A stretch of DNA of 7,355 nt, from NCBI GenBank assembly GCA_012963185.1, contig DTWD01000268.1, positions 1-7,355 of the forward strand, written 5' to 3'. Position numbers and translations under genes: made by a program. The notes beneath the pieces are model-generated. The model was not told the DNA's origin, made no database searches, and saw only the letters and a list, made by a program, of their open reading frames with translations. Source of the stretch: Acidobacteriota bacterium. Its GTDB lineage: Bacteria; Acidobacteriota; Vicinamibacteria; Vicinamibacterales; UBA8438. Shown piece after piece: positions 1-6,199 of the stretch. Within the stretch, counting starts at the first letter, position 1; every line of letters begins with the position of its first letter.

Positions 1-124
1 GAGCAATAATGATTTTGCCCGCAATGCCTCGTGTGTCACCGATTCGTAACCGCACAAATCGTGCAAAACAATAAGAACAGGCCAACCACGCAACAAATAC
101 TCAGATAAGCGCTACGATGTTTCC

Positions 125-1249
125 GTGAATTTTGCTGATTTACCGACACCAGCCGTACTAGTTGACAAACCCAGGCTACTCATCAATATCGAAAAGATGC
201 AAAGAGCAGCAACTGCTGCAGGCATCCTACTCCGTCCGCACGCTAAAACTCACAAGTCAGTCACGATTGCACGGTATCAAATCGACGCTGGCGCTGTCGG
301 TATTACGGTGGCAACGGCCGGAGAAGCAGAAGTCTTTGCCGACCATGGTATTTCAAACATTAGAATCGCATACCCACTACCAATCTCAACTGCGGATCGA
401 ATCATTGCGCTCATATCTAAAACCCAACTATCGATCATTGTTGACAATGCCACCGTCGCAAACCATTGGTCGGACCTTATGGTTAAAGCAAAGTGCCTAC
501 TTGATGTACTTGTAAAAGTCGATGTCGGATTTCATCGCTGTGGCATCAATCCTCGGCACCCAGACGCCGCCAGATTTATTAGCGAAGTCGACAACCTTCC
601 AGGACTTCGACTTCGCGGATTATTGAGTCACGCCGGTCAAGCGTACGATGCATCCACATACCAGGACGTTAAAAACACGGCTCGCCAAGAAGCAAAAATC
701 TTACGGGCACTGGCCCTAGACGCTCAAAAAGCAGGGACCCTAATCCAAGAGATCAGCGTGGGGGCCACCCCTACCGCACGATTTAGTCTTGAGGAAAATG
801 AAATTACCGAACTACGACCTGGCAACTATGTGTTTCTAGACTTGACGCAAGTGGCCCTTCAGTCTGCGACGGTGAGTAAGTGCTCGCTAACGGTTCTCTC
901 GACGATAGTTAGTCGTCCATCTCCAAACCGACTCGTACTTGACGCCGGAAGCAAGACATTGTCGTCAGACCACGCACGTGGACCCAACGCGCACCGTGGG
1001 TTCGGTGCAGTTCTACAAACAGATTCCGGAAAAGACATCAATCCAAACCTTGTAATTGAACGCCTATCCGAAGAACACGCAGTCGTATCCGTAACTGGGT
1101 GCGAACATTCCCTGACAGCTGGACAGCGTGTTCGACTGATACCAAATCACGCCTGCGTTGTAACGAACTTGGCTGACTACGTTCATTTTGTTGATGAAGA
1201 TTCTTTGATAGAAACAATACGGGTGGATGCCCGTGGAAAAAATTGCTAG
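125..1249 (+). CDS. D-serine dehydratase / D-threonine aldolase-like PLP enzyme (fold-type III)
   Basis: This is a 374-residue protein of the alanine-racemase-fold family that includes eukaryotic-type D-serine dehydratase, D-threonine aldolase and D-3-hydroxyaspartate aldolase; the length matches these enzymes. The N-terminus reads LPTPAVLVD, typical of the family. RPHAKTHKS follows at residues 37-45, where K41 should form the Schiff base with PLP. Near the C-terminus NHAC supplies an H-x-C pair (H342, C344), the metal-binding pair of the dehydratase branch; D-threonine aldolases usually have H-x-D there. This favours dehydration or cleavage of a D-beta-hydroxy amino acid, but the substrate cannot be fixed from sequence. 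The enzyme is expected to be cytoplasmic. The start is GTG; no in-frame ATG, GTG or TTG lies between it and the upstream in-frame stop at 47-49. The ribosome site is weak. The gene is convergent with the MerR-like gene and their stops overlap. Confidence 0.9.
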   Translation: MNFADLPTPAVLVDKPRLLINIEKMQRAATAAGILLRPHAKTHKSVTIARYQIDAGAVGITVATAGEAEVFADHGISNIRIAYPLPISTADRIIALISKTQLSIIVDNATVANHWSDLMVKAKCLLDVLVKVDVGFHRCGINPRHPDAARFISEVDNLPGLRLRGLLSHAGQAYDASTYQDVKNTARQEAKILRALALDAQKAGTLIQEISVGATPTARFSLEENEITELRPGNYVFLDLTQVALQSATVSKCSLTVLSTIVSRPSPNRLVLDAGSKTLSSDHARGPNAHRGFGAVLQTDSGKDINPNLVIERLSEEHAVVSVTGCEHSLTAGQRVRLIPNHACVVTNLADYVHFVDEDSLIETIRVDARGKNC

Positions 1250-1740
1250 GACTGCATAGGCCGTTCGGAGGACTTCCGCGAATGGCTCTTCTTCCGGCGA
1301 TTGCGAAAGCGAGAGCTTAGTCCCTGCAAATCGGCCTCACCACCAACCACGAGTAGCGGTTGTCCAGGGTCGCGGAGTAGGTTGAAAAAATCTCCACCGC
1401 GAGTCCGAGCGTAGATTTCTCGTCCATCCGTTAATAGCGTAATCTCACCGGCATCACCGAGCACATCATAAAGACGGACTCCAAACTGAACATCTAGAAC
1501 GGTAAGCACGGCACGTATCTTCTGAACCGAAAACCCACGCCGACGAAGATCTGCAAGCGCAATTAATTCATAGAGAGCCACTGGCGAATATCTTCGTTCA
1601 GTAAATCCGCCGGCTGCGGTCGGCCGCGAGGAAACCGCCGCAGAAAGTAGCTGCCGCGAATGCCACCACTGAAGCTGACGTGCTGTAAGTCCAGTGATAG
1701 ACGCAACCTCACGAGCGCTGTAGCTCCGCTTTAGCTTCAC
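1246..1740 (-). CDS. MerR-family transcriptional regulator, small, cysteine-free
   Basis: This is a 164-residue putative DNA-binding protein. Residues 7-24 form the MerR helix-turn-helix (YSAREVASITGLTARQL). The wing region contains FTERRYSP (46-53), and the helix after it carries the family signature LRRRGFSVQKIR (65-76). WW stands where most MerR proteins have YW. There is no cysteine, so it is not a thiol-based metal sensor. The C-terminal part (about 85-140) is short and matches no ligand-binding domain I recognise; the last 23 residues are strongly basic (SSRFRNRRKKSHSRKSSERP). I chose the GTG start because AGGG lies 9 bases upstream. A TTG at 1759-1761, overlapping the thiO stop, would add seven residues but lacks a comparable site. 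The gene lies 14 bases after the glycine oxidase gene and is probably in the same transcript, so it may regulate that operon (inference). Effector unknown. Confidence 0.85.
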   Translation of the reverse strand: MKLKRSYSAREVASITGLTARQLQWWHSRQLLSAAVSSRPTAAGGFTERRYSPVALYELIALADLRRRGFSVQKIRAVLTVLDVQFGVRLYDVLGDAGEITLLTDGREIYARTRGGDFFNLLRDPGQPLLVVGGEADLQGLSSRFRNRRKKSHSRKSSERPMQS

Positions 1741-1749
1741 AGATAATTG

Positions 1750-1754
1750 CCCTA
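1750..1754 (-). promoter_or_regulatory. Ribosome binding site deciding the MerR-like start
   Basis: On the minus strand TAGGG ends 9 bases before the GTG at 1738-1740. It directly adjoins the thiO stop codon (1755-1757), so ribosomes finishing thiO end on top of this site. That fits translational coupling and supports GTG over the TTG at 1759-1761. Confidence 0.55.
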
Positions 1755-2870
1755 CTAACAATCACCAAAACGCTTAGGTGTTGTCAGGTCAAGAAGCTCA
1801 GCTTGTATTTGATCGACGAGCAAATCACCAATCAACGAGGCTGTCAAAGGAGCCAAAAGTATCCCATTCCGAAAATGTCCACAGGCATAGACTAACCCAG
1901 GAAAAACAGCCGACGGACCAATCACTGGCAATTCATCAGGAGTCGCTGGCCGCAACCCCACTCTGGCTTCAAGAAAAGACGCCTCACTGACCTGCGGTGC
2001 TACGCGTTGGGCGGCGTCGATCAACGCCCTCACACCAAAAACAGTGGCTCGCTCATCGAATCCGACCTCTTCAACGGTTGCACCGACAAGCACAGTACCG
2101 TCGCTCCATGGCACGAGGTAACAATCTGGGGACCAAAGGACCCGTGTCAATGCAGGTGTTGGCCATCCAAGATGAATTAGTTGACCACGCACAGGCCTAA
2201 TTGGAACTGGCATTGCCCCATCGATTTCGACTCGACCAGACCAACTACCAGCAGCCATAACCACCGCATCACACGCAAAGTCATCACCAACCGTCTCAAT
2301 CCGAATCCCTGTACCATTCCGAGTGATTCGAGTCGCAGCTGAGCCGGTTTCAAATGACACTCCGTGCGTAACTGCCGCTCGTCGAAGACCCGCGGTCAAA
2401 TCGGAGGCCCCAACGAAACCATGAGACCCAATAATCAATCCTCCACGTAATGTCTTGGATAAGTGAGGTTCGACACTATAAACATCTTCAGCACTCAAAA
2501 GTTCCGCTCGAATGCCACGTTCGTCACATGCTTGCTGAATTACCCGGAGACGCTGTAGGCCGGCATCATCCAATGCAACTTCAAGAGTCCCTGTTCGTGC
2601 GTACTGAATCGTGGCACCGGAGTCCTCTACAATACGTGCCACAAACTCATCGTAAAGACTAAGACTACGACTGGTGAGGGCAAGCAATTGTCGCCGGTCA
2701 AATGCTTCGATGAACGGTGCCAGCACGCCAGCAGATGCTTGTGTCGCCCCTTGGCCGACTTCTCGACGGTCAAGCACTCGCACATGAACGCCCCGACGGG
2801 CAAGCTCATAAGCAACAGCACAGCCGACAATCCCGGCGCCAACTACGACAACGCTGGAGATCTTATTCAC
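1755..2870 (-). CDS. thiO: FAD-dependent glycine oxidase, ThiO type
   Basis: This is a 371-residue flavoprotein of the D-amino-acid oxidase/ThiO family. Family members oxidise glycine to the imine with release of hydrogen peroxide, supplying dehydroglycine for the thiazole of thiamine in aerobes. The Rossmann motif is GAGIVG at 11-16, and D34 ends the second strand and should bind the adenosine ribose. TQASAGVLAP (43-52) is the family's flavin-contact segment. Near the C-terminus RPATPDELPVIG (from R307) and GHFRNGILLAP (from G331) are ThiO hallmarks; R307 and R334 are the likely substrate-carboxylate contacts. The start is GTG with AGGA 9 bases upstream. Length is normal and the gene is intact. 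No other thiamine gene and no TPP riboswitch is visible, so a catabolic amino-acid oxidase is the main alternative. It follows the broken PhoU-like gene by 64 bases and precedes the MerR-like gene. Confidence 0.85.
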   Translation of the reverse strand: MNKISSVVVVGAGIVGCAVAYELARRGVHVRVLDRREVGQGATQASAGVLAPFIEAFDRRQLLALTSRSLSLYDEFVARIVEDSGATIQYARTGTLEVALDDAGLQRLRVIQQACDERGIRAELLSAEDVYSVEPHLSKTLRGGLIIGSHGFVGASDLTAGLRRAAVTHGVSFETGSAATRITRNGTGIRIETVGDDFACDAVVMAAGSWSGRVEIDGAMPVPIRPVRGQLIHLGWPTPALTRVLWSPDCYLVPWSDGTVLVGATVEEVGFDERATVFGVRALIDAAQRVAPQVSEASFLEARVGLRPATPDELPVIGPSAVFPGLVYACGHFRNGILLAPLTASLIGDLLVDQIQAELLDLTTPKRFGDC

Positions 2871-2898
2871 AGTCTGTAGTCCTGAGCAACCTCAGACT
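2871..2898 (-). promoter_or_regulatory. Possible ribosome-site-masking hairpin before thiO
   Basis: In the transcript of the minus strand, AGTCTGAG (2898-2891) can pair with CTCAGGACT (2886-2878): eight pairs, one bulged G and a GTTG loop. The Shine-Dalgarno-like AGGA (2883-2880) lies in the 3' arm. The same AGTCTG (2898-2893) can instead pair with CAGACT (2876-2871), which would leave AGGA in the loop. No T-run follows, so it is not an intrinsic terminator. A regulatory role is inference. Confidence 0.35.
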
Positions 2899-3094
2899 GT
2901 ACTATGAAGAGACATGTCCTAACCAGACACGCTTTTATGAAGAATCCTTTAATGCGGAAGGGTTTAAAGGTTCATCATAATAGTCAACTTTATCGAGGGG
3001 CATCACCACGCTGGTCAATACATTAAGCAGATGCCCACATATCCTTATTGTAGAAACGAGTGCCAAGAATAAGAGCCGTCATCGTACCAGCATC

Positions 3095-3112
3095 ATTGGA
3101 ACTAGTTCCAAT
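3095..3112. repeat. 18-bp perfect palindrome inside the PhoU-like gene
   Basis: ATTGGAACTAGTTCCAAT reads the same on both strands. It lies in the shifted middle part of the PhoU-like gene, where it encodes part of QIGTSSND. It could be an operator-like site or simply a coincidence of codons. No second copy was noticed in the window. Confidence 0.7.
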
Positions 3113-3204
3113 CTGATAAAGAAAACGATCACACTTCCTTGAAATCATCCGACCATCTCGGATCAACTTCAGAGCTTCGTCATGAGACACCTCTTGAAAA
3201 ACGT

Positions 3205-3639
3205 TTAGTGCAGAAGAAAAATACGCTCTACACCTCGTCGAATCGATAACAACTCATCAAGTTCTGGCCCGAGTGGAAATATTCCATGTCGAATTTCGGC
3301 CAGTTGTGCAAGATTCTTTCCGTAATCACCAAGACGCTCCACGTCTTTCACGAGTGTCATAAGAAGCAAAGAGTAAGGCACGTCAGCTTCATTTCCAGGA
3401 AGAGACAGATGTGTGATGATTTGCCGACGAATGGTCTGTTCAAGCGCATTTACTTTTGCGTCTTGCTCAAATAGTGTCGCTCTTTCAGGTTCCCCATTAC
3501 CGTCAATCTCATTGAAATAAATCTGCGAAACAGTCAAGTTAAGACTGTGGGTCAATACCAGCATTCTGTTAAAGTTTTCGCCCATGTCACGAAGGGGATC
3601 ACTCACCCCAAACATGCTGATTAGTTCTCTCAACACCAT
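3205..3639 (-). CDS. Uninterrupted 5' part of the broken PhoU-like gene
   Basis: As the sequence stands, only this 144-residue frame can be translated from the ATG: roughly the first 60% of a PhoU-like bundle. It ends with three out-of-family residues (LLH) after VERIF. The frame stays open further upstream to 3729, but the added residues are hydrophobic and cysteine-rich and look unrelated to the family, so I reject that longer start. If the breaks are real, the product lacks the last helices, including the conserved CD-x-x-L and HLLNVLTSVV segments, and is unlikely to fold normally. Confidence 0.6.
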   Translation of the reverse strand: MVLRELISMFGVSDPLRDMGENFNRMLVLTHSLNLTVSQIYFNEIDGNGEPERATLFEQDAKVNALEQTIRRQIITHLSLPGNEADVPYSLLLMTLVKDVERLGDYGKNLAQLAEIRHGIFPLGPELDELLSIRRGVERIFLLH

Positions 3640-3807
3640 AGTTCTCAGAAACCAACCGATCTCTAATTGAAGACACGTCCAACAAAGACACAGAATGCTG
3701 GCAACCCGTAAAACAGCCCAATACCCCAAACGCTCGCAAGACGACTGGACCGAAGCGCTGATTAAGTGACTAGGCGGACCAACGGCAATAAAATCGAAGG
3801 AATGCGC

Positions 3808-3839
3808 TTGACCGGATAAATCAATTCGAATTTTATACT
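3808..3839 (+). promoter_or_regulatory. Candidate promoter for the PlsB-like gene
   Basis: TTGACC (3808-3813) is a good -35 match. It is followed after 17 bases by TTTTAT (3831-3836), overlapping a stronger -10 match TATACT (3834-3839) at a longer spacing of 20. Transcription would begin near 3845, giving a leader of about 30 bases. The intergenic region 3640-3877 is divergent. The 3640-3807 part, which should hold the promoter of the PhoU-like gene, shows no convincing -10/-35 pair on the minus strand. Confidence 0.45.
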
Positions 3840-3877
3840 ATGACCGGGAATCAAAAACTGACCAAAAGGCTCATTTG

Positions 3878-5053
3878 GTGCTAGCAAGAGCTTTTTTTAC
3901 CCCGTGTTATAGTTCGCGCGTGCCGCAGGACGAGATCACGGAAGCCGTGCTCTCTCGAGAAGAAGTTATTCGTTATTTAGAGGGCGGCAGCAGTCAAACA
4001 CAGGACCGGGCGCGCGCTGCGATCCACGGATATCTGCAAGAACTTCGTACGACGCAGCGGTACAAGATGTACCGTGCTCTACAGCACCCGTTGTATCCAA
4101 TCCTACGAAAAATTAAACGCGTACAAGAAGGCATCGATGTTGTTCGCTCTGCAACCAAAAATGGTCATGTGATTTATGCGTCCAATCACAAGAGTCATAC
4201 TGATTATTTAGTCGAGCCACTCATACTTGACGACAACGGGATTCGACCTCCAGTAATAGCCGCAGGTATTAATCTATTCGGGGGGGCACTAGGTTTAATC
4301 CACAAACATGTGACTGGCGCCATTCCGATTCGACGAGAAACAAAAGACCCTGCTTATCTCGTCACACTCAAAGCTTACGTAGCCGAGCTCCTCCGTCGAA
4401 CCGACCTATTCCTCTATCTTGAAGGCGGCCGTAGTTACAGCGGAGAACTGAAACCATTTAAAACACTGTTACTCCGTGCAGCAGTACAAACGAACCAAAG
4501 CGATCTTGTCATTATTCCGACAGCTATCGCATACGATCTCGTCCTAGAGGATTTCATACTGTCACGCCAAAAGGTCAAGCGAACACAGCGACCTTTCGGA
4601 CGGGAAGTTGCGGAAATGATCCGCTATGCCGTTGGCTACCAATCTCGTGCAATCGTCAGCTTCGGTCAACCAATCACGATGGGAGACTACGACCCTGATG
4701 CGCGCCGTGACATGGTTCGCTTACAGCGTCGCGTTAGAGAAGCTGTCGGACGACTTTACAAAGTCTTGCCGACAGCACTAGTGGCGGCCTCACTCCGGCG
4801 CTCAATGGAACGAACCGAATTAGAAGACCGAGTTGACCAGCTCATTGAAACCTTAGAATCATCAAAAGCCAACCTCGATGTAACTTCAGGCCGAGCTGCA
4901 GTTGACGCAGCGATAGGACTACTAGAGACCCGTGGAATTGTCGTCACTGACGGTTCACGCTATCGCGTGCGAGAACGCGCGGTAATCAGATACTACGCCC
5001 ACACAATTGACCACTTGTTAAAGCCCCGCAGAGAATCTTCGCACACACACTAG
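3878..5053 (+). CDS. Glycerol-3-phosphate acyltransferase-like protein, compact PlsB family
   Basis: This 391-residue protein should move an acyl chain from acyl-CoA or acyl-ACP to glycerol-3-phosphate, the first step of phospholipid synthesis, at the inner membrane. All four blocks of the family are visible: NHKSHTDYL with H104-x4-D109 (catalytic), GAIPIRRE (147-154), YLEGGRSYSG (180-189, glycerophosphate binding) and IIPTAIAYD (212-220). The C-terminal region ends with RVRERAVIRYYAHTIDHLL, which resembles the end of PlsB and argues against a PlsC-type enzyme. It is about half the length of E. coli PlsB (807 residues): the long N-terminal region is absent and the first 95 residues are mostly helical. 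The GTG start has AAAGG 8 bases upstream. TTG at 3875 and GTG at 3920 are alternatives; the second would avoid a run of seven T at 3892-3898. It is convergent with the lipoprotein gene, with 14 bases between them and no terminator hairpin. Confidence 0.85.
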   Translation: MLARAFFTPCYSSRVPQDEITEAVLSREEVIRYLEGGSSQTQDRARAAIHGYLQELRTTQRYKMYRALQHPLYPILRKIKRVQEGIDVVRSATKNGHVIYASNHKSHTDYLVEPLILDDNGIRPPVIAAGINLFGGALGLIHKHVTGAIPIRRETKDPAYLVTLKAYVAELLRRTDLFLYLEGGRSYSGELKPFKTLLLRAAVQTNQSDLVIIPTAIAYDLVLEDFILSRQKVKRTQRPFGREVAEMIRYAVGYQSRAIVSFGQPITMGDYDPDARRDMVRLQRRVREAVGRLYKVLPTALVAASLRRSMERTELEDRVDQLIETLESSKANLDVTSGRAAVDAAIGLLETRGIVVTDGSRYRVRERAVIRYYAHTIDHLLKPRRESSHTH

Positions 5054-5067
5054 TCGTCTAAATGAGG

Positions 5068-6159
5068 CTAATCCACCCAATCCACTATGAAAACATTAGT
5101 GTCACCCTCTGAAATAGCATCCCGATTCGATGCGAACACTAACTGAGAGCCGTCAGGTGAAAACATCGGAAACCCATCGAATGTTTCACTAAAAGTAATT
5201 CGCTCAAGTCCAGTACCATCGATATTCACCATAAAGAGATCGAAGTTTCGACCATCCGGATTGTGCCAATTAGAAGAGAAGATAATCCGCTCGCCATCAG
5301 GATGGAAAAATGGACCGAAACTTGCGCCGCCGAGGTCTGTAACCTGCGTGAGATTACTGCCGTCCACATCCATTACAAAAATCTCCAGCGAAGTAGGTCG
5401 CCAAAGACCTTGGTCTAGTAATCGCTTGTAATCTTGGTACTCTTCACCATCAGGAATCTCACGACCACGGAATACAATCTTCGAACCATCCGCAGAAAAA
5501 AACGGTCCTCCGTCAGGTCCCTGACGATCGGTCAACCTTCGAACATTGTCCCCATCTCCATCCATCGAATAGATTTCCATATCGCCATCCCGAACGCTTG
5601 TAAATACAATCGTCCCATCCGGCCCAATCGTTGCTTCGGCGTCGTAACCAGGTTCGTCAGTCAGTTGAACCAAGTTATTGCCATCTTTTCCAACACGATA
5701 AATGTCGTAGGTGTCATAAACGGCCCAGACATAACCCATTTCAAAACTAGGCGGGGGTGGGCATTCGACACCGCCTGCGTGTGTGGACGCGTACACGATG
5801 GATTCACCACTCGGGTAGAAATATCCGCAAGTAGTCCGACCATCGCCCGTGCTAATTAATTCCATATTCCCGCCGTCGAGGTCCATCCGATAAATCTGAT
5901 CACACGGAACTCCCTCCCGTGTTGTCTGGAAAACTAACTCTGAACCATCAGCAGAAAAATAGGCCTCTGCGTTCTCACCACCAAAGGTGAGTTGCCGCAT
6001 ATTAGAGAATCTCGGCTCTTGGTCTCCATTCGTCTCCACGGTCGATTCGATCATCTCCTGTTCGGTAACTTCTTCCACCGGGTCAGACCCACATGCACTC
6101 AGTGGGAGGCTGAGCACCAAAACCAAGCGGGCAAAAAATCCTTGCCGAAGAAAGTTCAT
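5068..6159 (-). CDS. TolB/PD40-type six-repeat beta-propeller lipoprotein
   Basis: This is a 363-residue exported lipoprotein. Residues 1-22 are a signal peptide with a positively charged start and a hydrophobic core, and LSAC places the lipidated cysteine at C23. Residues 24-50 are an acidic linker. Six PD40 cores follow (68-77, 114-123, 178-186, 221-230, 285-294, 333-342), each of the type FSxDGSxLVF, and most are followed by an IYxMDxDGxNxxxLT strand. Six repeats fit one six-bladed propeller. Blades 2 and 3 are joined by a longer loop with CPPPP (133-137) and YVWAVYDTYDIYR. C86, C111 and C133 could form a disulfide. It resembles the propeller of TolB but lacks TolB's N-terminal domain, so it is probably not the Tol-Pal component. 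A partner protein or glycan ligand is likely but unknown. The next residue after C23 is Gly, not Asp, so outer-membrane sorting is plausible. It is probably cotranscribed with the TRAP permease gene. Confidence 0.88.
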   Translation of the reverse strand: MNFLRQGFFARLVLVLSLPLSACGSDPVEEVTEQEMIESTVETNGDQEPRFSNMRQLTFGGENAEAYFSADGSELVFQTTREGVPCDQIYRMDLDGGNMELISTGDGRTTCGYFYPSGESIVYASTHAGGVECPPPPSFEMGYVWAVYDTYDIYRVGKDGNNLVQLTDEPGYDAEATIGPDGTIVFTSVRDGDMEIYSMDGDGDNVRRLTDRQGPDGGPFFSADGSKIVFRGREIPDGEEYQDYKRLLDQGLWRPTSLEIFVMDVDGSNLTQVTDLGGASFGPFFHPDGERIIFSSNWHNPDGRNFDLFMVNIDGTGLERITFSETFDGFPMFSPDGSQLVFASNRDAISEGDTNVFIVDWVD

Positions 6160-6163
6160 TCTG

Positions 6164-6171
6164 CCTTCCTT
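6164..6171 (-). promoter_or_regulatory. Ribosome binding site deciding the lipoprotein start
   Basis: On the minus strand AAGGAAGG precedes the ATG at 6157-6159; the AAGGA part is 7 bases from it. Starting here puts a normal signal peptide and lipobox at the N-terminus. A start at 6213 would add 18 charged residues before the signal peptide and overlap the TRAP gene. Confidence 0.7.
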
Positions 6172-6199
6172 TCGTCTCTCAAAAAATTCAAACAACCAA

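Larger units (their letters stand above)
2935..3639 (-). pseudogene. PhoU-like domain protein gene broken by two compensating frameshifts
   Basis: The whole span would encode about 234 residues, the usual size for a stand-alone PhoU-like protein; these are helical bundles tied to phosphate signalling or Na/phosphate cotransport. The first part begins MVLRELISMFGVSDPLRDMG and contains LVKDVERLGDYGKNLAQLAE, a typical PhoU helix with its acidic metal-contact pattern. After RRGVERIF the frame meets TAA at 3205-3207. The minus-1 frame continues at once with ALNVFQEVSHDEALKLI, then ISRKCDRFLYQIGTSSNDAG and ALILGTRFY. Around 3045-3050 the sense shifts back to the original frame, giving GHLLNVLTSVVMPLDKVDYY and a TAA at 2935-2937. 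These tails are what intact relatives carry. One missing T in the T-run at 3221-3217 and one extra base near 3047 would explain both breaks. Either true decay or sequence error is possible. The ATG at 3637-3639 fits the family N-terminus. Confidence 0.8.

Noticed and set aside
1..124. Short open readings at the left edge: a plus-strand tail ending at TAA 72-74, and a minus-strand reading from a GTG at 53-55 running off the edge (RLRIGDTRGIAGKIII).
   Set aside because: They lie on opposite strands over the same bases, each has fewer than 25 residues, neither has a clear ribosome site or recognisable family, and the window edge removes the rest. One may be a real neighbouring gene, but I cannot say which.
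1778..2842. Several open frames opposite or shifted against thiO.
   Set aside because: They have no family resemblance or ribosome sites and are explained by the coding sequence of thiO in another frame.
2878..2898. The inverted repeat before thiO as an intrinsic terminator of the PhoU-like gene.
   Set aside because: No T-run follows the stem on the minus strand, and the stem overlaps the thiO ribosome site.
2871..2934. TPP riboswitch upstream of thiO.
   Set aside because: The 64-base gap is too short, and the conserved thi-box segments are not visible there or in the preceding gene.
3217..3221. Programmed minus-1 frameshifting in the PhoU-like gene.
   Set aside because: The T-run does not give a standard X-XXY-YYZ site in the reading frame, no clear downstream stem was seen, and a second, opposite break would also be needed.
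3640..3729. Longer start for the PhoU-like gene (frame open up to 3729).
   Set aside because: The added 30 residues are hydrophobic and cysteine-rich and unlike the family N-terminus, while the ATG at 3637-3639 gives the expected beginning.
5054..5067. Bidirectional terminator between the PlsB-like and lipoprotein genes.
   Set aside because: Only 14 bases separate the stops and they contain no inverted repeat of useful length.
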